Source: a virus. Taken from it: DNA of 43,104 nucleotides. The DNA lies in IMG/VR virus record IMGVR_UViG_3300037264_001363, positions 1-43,104 of that record; one strand, 5' to 3'. Shown here piece by piece: positions 40,207 to 43,104 of this stretch. The position numbers were made by a program, and so were the translations under genes. A model generated the notes under the pieces. That model saw nothing but the letters and a program-made list of their open reading frames with translations. It was not told the origin of the DNA and ran no database searches. Positions within the stretch are counted from its first letter, which is position 1, and each line of letters opens with the position of its first letter.

Positions 40207-40620
40207 ATGAGTGATAAGCCGCCGCGCTGCAAGGTGCACGGGTTTGTGATGTGCGAGAACTTCGACTACACGCGAATCAATAATCGTGCAGAACTAGCGA
40301 CCCCTAACGGCACGTATACCTGCTACTTCTGCGTCCGAGATACTGCACGCGCTTCCAAGAAACGTAAACTGGCGGCGGATGGGCCGATCACGGTGGAGAG
40401 GGCGTTGACCGCGCGCCGCCCCTGCGAGGTGAGCGGGCCGACCTGCACGGCGCCGGCCGGGTACGTGACTGGCGGCGGCTACACTGAGGGGAGCCGGTCC
40501 TGTCGTGCGACCTGCCTGTCGTGCGGCCGGCCGGTCTGCGGGCAGTGCTCGAAGGTGCGACAGCGCGACGGCGACCGCGTCAGGATTTGCGACGAGTGCG
40601 CTGAGGACAATTCGAGGTAA
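40207..40620 (+). CDS. Multi-Cys zinc-finger protein (137 aa)
   Basis: Start ATG 40207 with GAGGCGAG upstream. Contains CYFC, and a C-terminal set CLSCGRPVCGQC plus CDEC: two or more zinc sites, resembling treble-clef or LIM-like ribbons. The first part (NFDYTRINNRAELATPNGTY) is less GC-rich. No enzymatic motif. Could bind nucleic acid or a host protein. Followed by a 163-nt gap with no supported gene. Confidence 0.5.
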   Translation: MSDKPPRCKVHGFVMCENFDYTRINNRAELATPNGTYTCYFCVRDTARASKKRKLAADGPITVERALTARRPCEVSGPTCTAPAGYVTGGGYTEGSRSCRATCLSCGRPVCGQCSKVRQRDGDRVRICDECAEDNSR

Positions 40621-40783
40621 GCACGGCAGCGTCGGCGTGGTGAGATGACACGCGGCAATAGCCCCTAAAAAGGTGAGCGACCAGGAGTGATGTGTCGGCA
40701 GAGGCATCTGTCGGCCCGTGTAGGCTCCAAGCGGGGCAGAACCGGCACGCTGCCATCAACAATAGAGCGGAGGAGGAACTGGC

Positions 40784-41122
40784 ATGATGTATCGGATACT
40801 TTCGGCTGGCGCGATCGTCGAAGCCGACTCGGTCGAGGCCGTGGTTGCCTTTCTGGCTGCGGTTGCGCCAGTCACGACTACGCCATTGAAGCCGAAGGCC
40901 ACGGCGGCACGCCCGGCGCGTCAGATGCGCGGCGCATCAAGTGGCTCGCTTGAGGGGCGCATTCTCGATGTGTTGCGGGCTGGCCCGATGTCGCCGGCCG
41001 ATGTCGTAGCCTCAGTCAAGTGCGAGCGGTCGAGCGTGGTAAAGGCGGCGCACCGTCTACAAGCCAGCGGAAAACTGGTCGCCTCTGGCGCCACGTTAAA
41101 GCGCCGCTGGAGTCTGAAATAG
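40784..41122 (+). CDS. Small winged-helix/HTH protein (112 aa)
   Basis: Strong GGAGGAGG ribosome site. The C-terminal half is a helix-turn-helix: LEGRILDVLRAGPMSPADVV then RSSVVKAAHRLQASGKLV and a wing-like ATLKRRWSL. Likely a DNA-binding regulator of the phage block. N-terminal 45 residues are a separate hydrophobic strand/helix and linker. Target unknown. Confidence 0.55.
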   Translation: MMYRILSAGAIVEADSVEAVVAFLAAVAPVTTTPLKPKATAARPARQMRGASSGSLEGRILDVLRAGPMSPADVVASVKCERSSVVKAAHRLQASGKLVASGATLKRRWSLK

Positions 41123-41130
41123 GAGGAAGC

Positions 41131-41307
41131 ATGCGAAAAGTAGTGAAAGCGAAGAAGCCCCAGGACGCCAACGTGCGGGCGGCGGTGAGCCGGCATGTGG
41201 CGCTTGAAGCTCGCGTCGAGCTCCTGGAAACGACGGTCATCAAGCTGCTGCGACAGGTCAAGGTGCTCTCGGCCGCGGTGCCGAGCGGGGCCGTGCGGAG
41301 TAGTTGA
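41131..41307 (+). CDS. Small coiled-coil protein (58 aa)
   Basis: AGGAGGA stands ahead of the ATG at normal distance. Basic N-end and a leucine-zipper-like helix (LEARVELLETTVIKLLRQV). May dimerise or partner the HTH protein just upstream. No family. Confidence 0.5.
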   Translation: MRKVVKAKKPQDANVRAAVSRHVALEARVELLETTVIKLLRQVKVLSAAVPSGAVRSS

Positions 41308-41333
41308 CAACCACGTATCTCCTGATCTAGGAT
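41304..41333 (+). promoter_or_regulatory. Sigma70-type promoter inside the right-hand block
   Basis: TTGACA (41304-41309), 18-nt spacer, TAGGAT (41328-41333); the next A 8 nt on is 41341. This leaves a ~50-nt leader with a GAGGAGGGGG site before ATG 41390. Overlaps the end of the coiled-coil gene. Confidence 0.65.
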
Positions 41334-41389
41334 CTGGCTCAGCGCACCGAGGCGGGACCCTCGGGCGCTCGGCAGAGGAGGGGGACGTG

Positions 41390-41602
41390 ATGAGTATTAC
41401 CCGTGCGGCGGCCAATCGGCTCGGGCGTGGCCTCGGGATCTCGGTGGGCCTGACGTGGGCGAAGGCGCCGGACGGTGTCACGTTCATCAGCCCACGGATT
41501 GAGATCCGGCGCTTCACCACACCGCGAGAGGCGGTGCGGTTCCTGATGGACTTCGCGTCCAGCATCGAGTCGATCTGGCTGCTGAAGGACGCGATTCTGT
41601 AA
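41390..41602 (+). CDS. Small protein, unknown (70 aa)
   Basis: ATG 41390 behind GAGGAGGGGG (an in-frame GTG at 41387 is adjacent). Compact alpha/beta pattern: LGRGLGISVGLTWAK, VTFISPRIEIRRF, helix REAVRFLMDFASSIES. No family recognised. First gene after the third promoter, so it may be made early and strongly. Confidence 0.45.
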   Translation: MSITRAAANRLGRGLGISVGLTWAKAPDGVTFISPRIEIRRFTTPREAVRFLMDFASSIESIWLLKDAIL

Positions 41603-41618
41603 CACGAAGGAGTTAGCG

Positions 41619-42608
41619 ATGGCAAAGACAGCGACAGCGCGCAAGGCAGAGGTGTTGCCTCCGGAATCACCCGATCTCGCGCTGGTGCAGACGGACGGGC
41701 AGAAGGTCGGATCGTTTCTCGCCGGCATTGTGCCGTTCTTCCGCGAGGCGGCGGCGCTCGAACGGAAGGCGAATGCGACGCTCGTGTCAGCACGTGCGCT
41801 CGATCCACCAGTCGCCGCGGACGGGGACGCTTACATTCAGACCTTCATCCGCACGGCGAGCGCCGACACCAAGGCTGTCGAGGCGCACTGGTCGGTGTGC
41901 CAGACGTTCTCGGCGCTCCATCGACGCCTGACGGCCGCACGGGGCCGGGCCACGCAACCCCTCGAAGAGGCCAGCGGCATCGCCCAGCGGCTCCACAACC
42001 GCTACAAAGAGGACCAGGAGCGGAAGGCCCGTGAGGAGACGGACCGGCTCCGGATGGCCGCGGAGGCCCGCGCACGTGCGGACCGTGAGGCGGAGGCGAA
42101 GCGCCTCGAGGCCGAGGCAGAAGCGGCCGAGGCGGCACGGACGGACCTGAGCGAGCGAGAAGAGGCATTTGTGAGCTACCTCACCGGGCCGTATCCGATG
42201 CCAGAGCGCGCCGCGCAGCAGGCCGGCTACAAGGAGCCCATGAAGGCCGCGGCACGACTGCTGAGCCTGGATAAGATCCGGGCGGCGATCGAAGCCGTGC
42301 AAACGGCCAAGGCGGCGCGTGAGCAGGCCGCGGCAACCCGCCAGCAACCCGTGCTGGTCGAGGTGGAGGCCGTGCGGCCGGATGTGGCGAAGGTCGGGTC
42401 AGACCGCGTCACCTGGAGCGGCGAGGTGACCGACGAGGCGAGCTTCATCGCGGCGGTGCTCGATCCAGCCACCCGGATGCGGCTGGGCATTCCTGCGGAC
42501 GTTCTGCAGATCAACGGCGTCAAGCTCAACGAGTTCGCCAGATCGCTCCACGAGCAACTGGACCGCTGGCCGGGTGTCAGGGCCAAGAAGTCCACAAGGA
42601 CGATATGA
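41619..42608 (+). CDS. Phage recombination-module protein with terminase-small-like HTH
   Basis: 329 residues, AAGGAG site. About 25-125: helical domain (FFREAAALERKANATLVSAR). About 125-175: charged coiled coil. About 177-225: LSEREEAFVSYLTG..ERAAQQAGYKEPMKAAARLLS, a pattern like the DNA-binding HTH of small terminase subunits. About 260-329: a C-terminal domain (VTDEASFIAAVLD..LNEFARSLHEQLDRWPGVR) found in phage early proteins next to annealing proteins. Likely binds DNA; role in packaging or recombination is open. Confidence 0.5.
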   Translation: MAKTATARKAEVLPPESPDLALVQTDGQKVGSFLAGIVPFFREAAALERKANATLVSARALDPPVAADGDAYIQTFIRTASADTKAVEAHWSVCQTFSALHRRLTAARGRATQPLEEASGIAQRLHNRYKEDQERKAREETDRLRMAAEARARADREAEAKRLEAEAEAAEAARTDLSEREEAFVSYLTGPYPMPERAAQQAGYKEPMKAAARLLSLDKIRAAIEAVQTAKAAREQAAATRQQPVLVEVEAVRPDVAKVGSDRVTWSGEVTDEASFIAAVLDPATRMRLGIPADVLQINGVKLNEFARSLHEQLDRWPGVRAKKSTRTI

Positions 42609-42799
42609 GCCCTCTCCACCCTGACGACATTCGCACGAACCCGCGTGTCCGGCGGCAGACCAAGTGCGCCAACTGCGGCGCGCGGATGCGGGCGAGTCGG
42701 CTTCGCGTCTGCGTGGACTGTCGGATCGCGGGCGGCTACGGGGCTGGGCTGGCGTTCCTACTGGATGTGCTCGTGAGGCTGGCCGGATGGTGGCTGTGA
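42605..42799 (+). CDS. Zinc-ribbon plus hydrophobic helix protein (64 aa)
   Basis: ATG overlaps the stop upstream. CANCGARM..CVDC is a classic zinc ribbon; the C-terminal half is a hydrophobic helix (GYGAGLAFLLDVLVRLAGWWL), possibly membrane-bound. Unknown role. Confidence 0.45.
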   Translation: MSPLHPDDIRTNPRVRRQTKCANCGARMRASRLRVCVDCRIAGGYGAGLAFLLDVLVRLAGWWL

Positions 42800-42809
42800 T
42801 GGGGCGCCT

Positions 42810-43104
42810 GTGAGCGGGACACTTAGACCGTACCAAGTCGCGTGTCTCGACGCGATCGTGCAGGCGCGGGCGTCTGGTCTGACGCGCCTGTTGGTGCAGG
42901 CTGCCACGGGGCTCGGGAAGACCCAGATATTCGCCTCGCTCCCGAGCCGCCTGCGGCCGTGGCTGGAGACGTTTCCCCTCGGCCAGCGCGCGGTACTTAT
43001 CATCGCCCACCGGGACGAACTTCTTGATCAGGCGTCGACCCGGATACGGTCGCTCCATCCGGAACTGCTGGTGTCAATTGAGCAAGGCGAGCGGCACGCG
43101 AACC
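42810..43104 (+). CDS. SF2 DNA/RNA helicase, N-terminal part (cut by window edge)
   Basis: GTG start at 42810; no stop before the window ends. The 98 codons seen give LRPYQVACLDAI (Q-type motif), ATGLGKTQIF (Walker A) and VLIIAHRDELLDQ (motif Ia) of UvsW/RecG-type DEAD-box-like helicases. Acts in phage replication or recombination, consistent with the block's annealing protein and nuclease. Confidence 0.8.
   Translation, partial: MSGTLRPYQVACLDAIVQARASGLTRLLVQAATGLGKTQIFASLPSRLRPWLETFPLGQRAVLIIAHRDELLDQASTRIRSLHPELLVSIEQGERHAN

Noticed and set aside
40687-40953. 88-codon frame in the 40621-40783 gap
   Set aside because: Runs out of frame into the better supported wHTH gene and is Arg/Gly/Cys shadow sequence. 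The gap also holds a TAGGCT without a -35 and nothing else convincing.
1-43104. CRISPR arrays, tRNA genes, insertion sequences, attachment sites
   Set aside because: No regularly spaced repeats, cloverleaf with CCA-type end, transposase or integrase was seen by eye.

Overview
The window is a stretch of a tailed double-stranded DNA phage with a P22-like short-tailed (podovirus) virion plan. It is GC-rich, tightly packed and transcribed almost entirely on the + strand. Many neighbouring genes share an ATGA or GTGA stop/start overlap. The recognisable proteins match Salmonella phage P22 families: portal C-terminus, scaffold, P22-type coat, gp4-like tail accessory factor and gp10-like stabilisation protein. 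These are followed by internal/ejection proteins and a 3904-residue polyvalent protein. The host cannot be named. Base composition and Sec-type signal sequences ending in A-x-A/Q suggest a high-GC Gram-negative bacterium. No tRNA, integrase, repressor, large terminase or DNA polymerase is present, so lifestyle cannot be judged.

Layout. 1-5191: end of the portal gene and seven small structural or unknown genes, one built of 22-residue repeats. 5168-5300: a promoter, a two-hairpin leader or small RNA, and an intrinsic terminator directly ahead of the scaffold gene. 5310-8460: scaffold and coat, separated by an antisense HNH homing endonuclease that sits where the coat start should be. 8471-13838: virion or fibre proteins, most with N-terminal signal peptides, including a tandem pair with C-terminal S74-type chaperone domains; the first copy is cut by an in-frame TAA. 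13842-16524: head-tail connector and tail hub. 16524-17537: a fused DUF6445-like/GNAT enzyme. 17528-21199: four ejection-type proteins. 21203-32917: the giant protein, with an adenine-methylase-like domain, an SNF2 helicase and large-polyvalent-protein-associated domains. 33064-34746: tail fibre. 34761-36744: lysis-type cassette (membrane proteins, C/H/N amidase-type endolysin, phospholipase-A2-like protein, possible dual-start holin) and an SNase-like nuclease. 36761-43104: a second transcription unit with zinc-ribbon proteins, a Rad52-like annealing protein, a PD-(D/E)XK nuclease, an HNH protein, a wHTH protein and the start of an SF2 helicase.

How it may work together. The first half makes the particle and the protein cargo that enters with the DNA. 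The giant protein is the likely cargo for protecting or remodelling incoming DNA. The right-hand unit looks like an early recombination/replication module. Two of three matching promoters (TTGACA or TTGCAG, 18 nt, TAGGCT or TAGGAT, 7 nt, A) drive this right-hand unit. The third drives the small RNA upstream of the scaffold.
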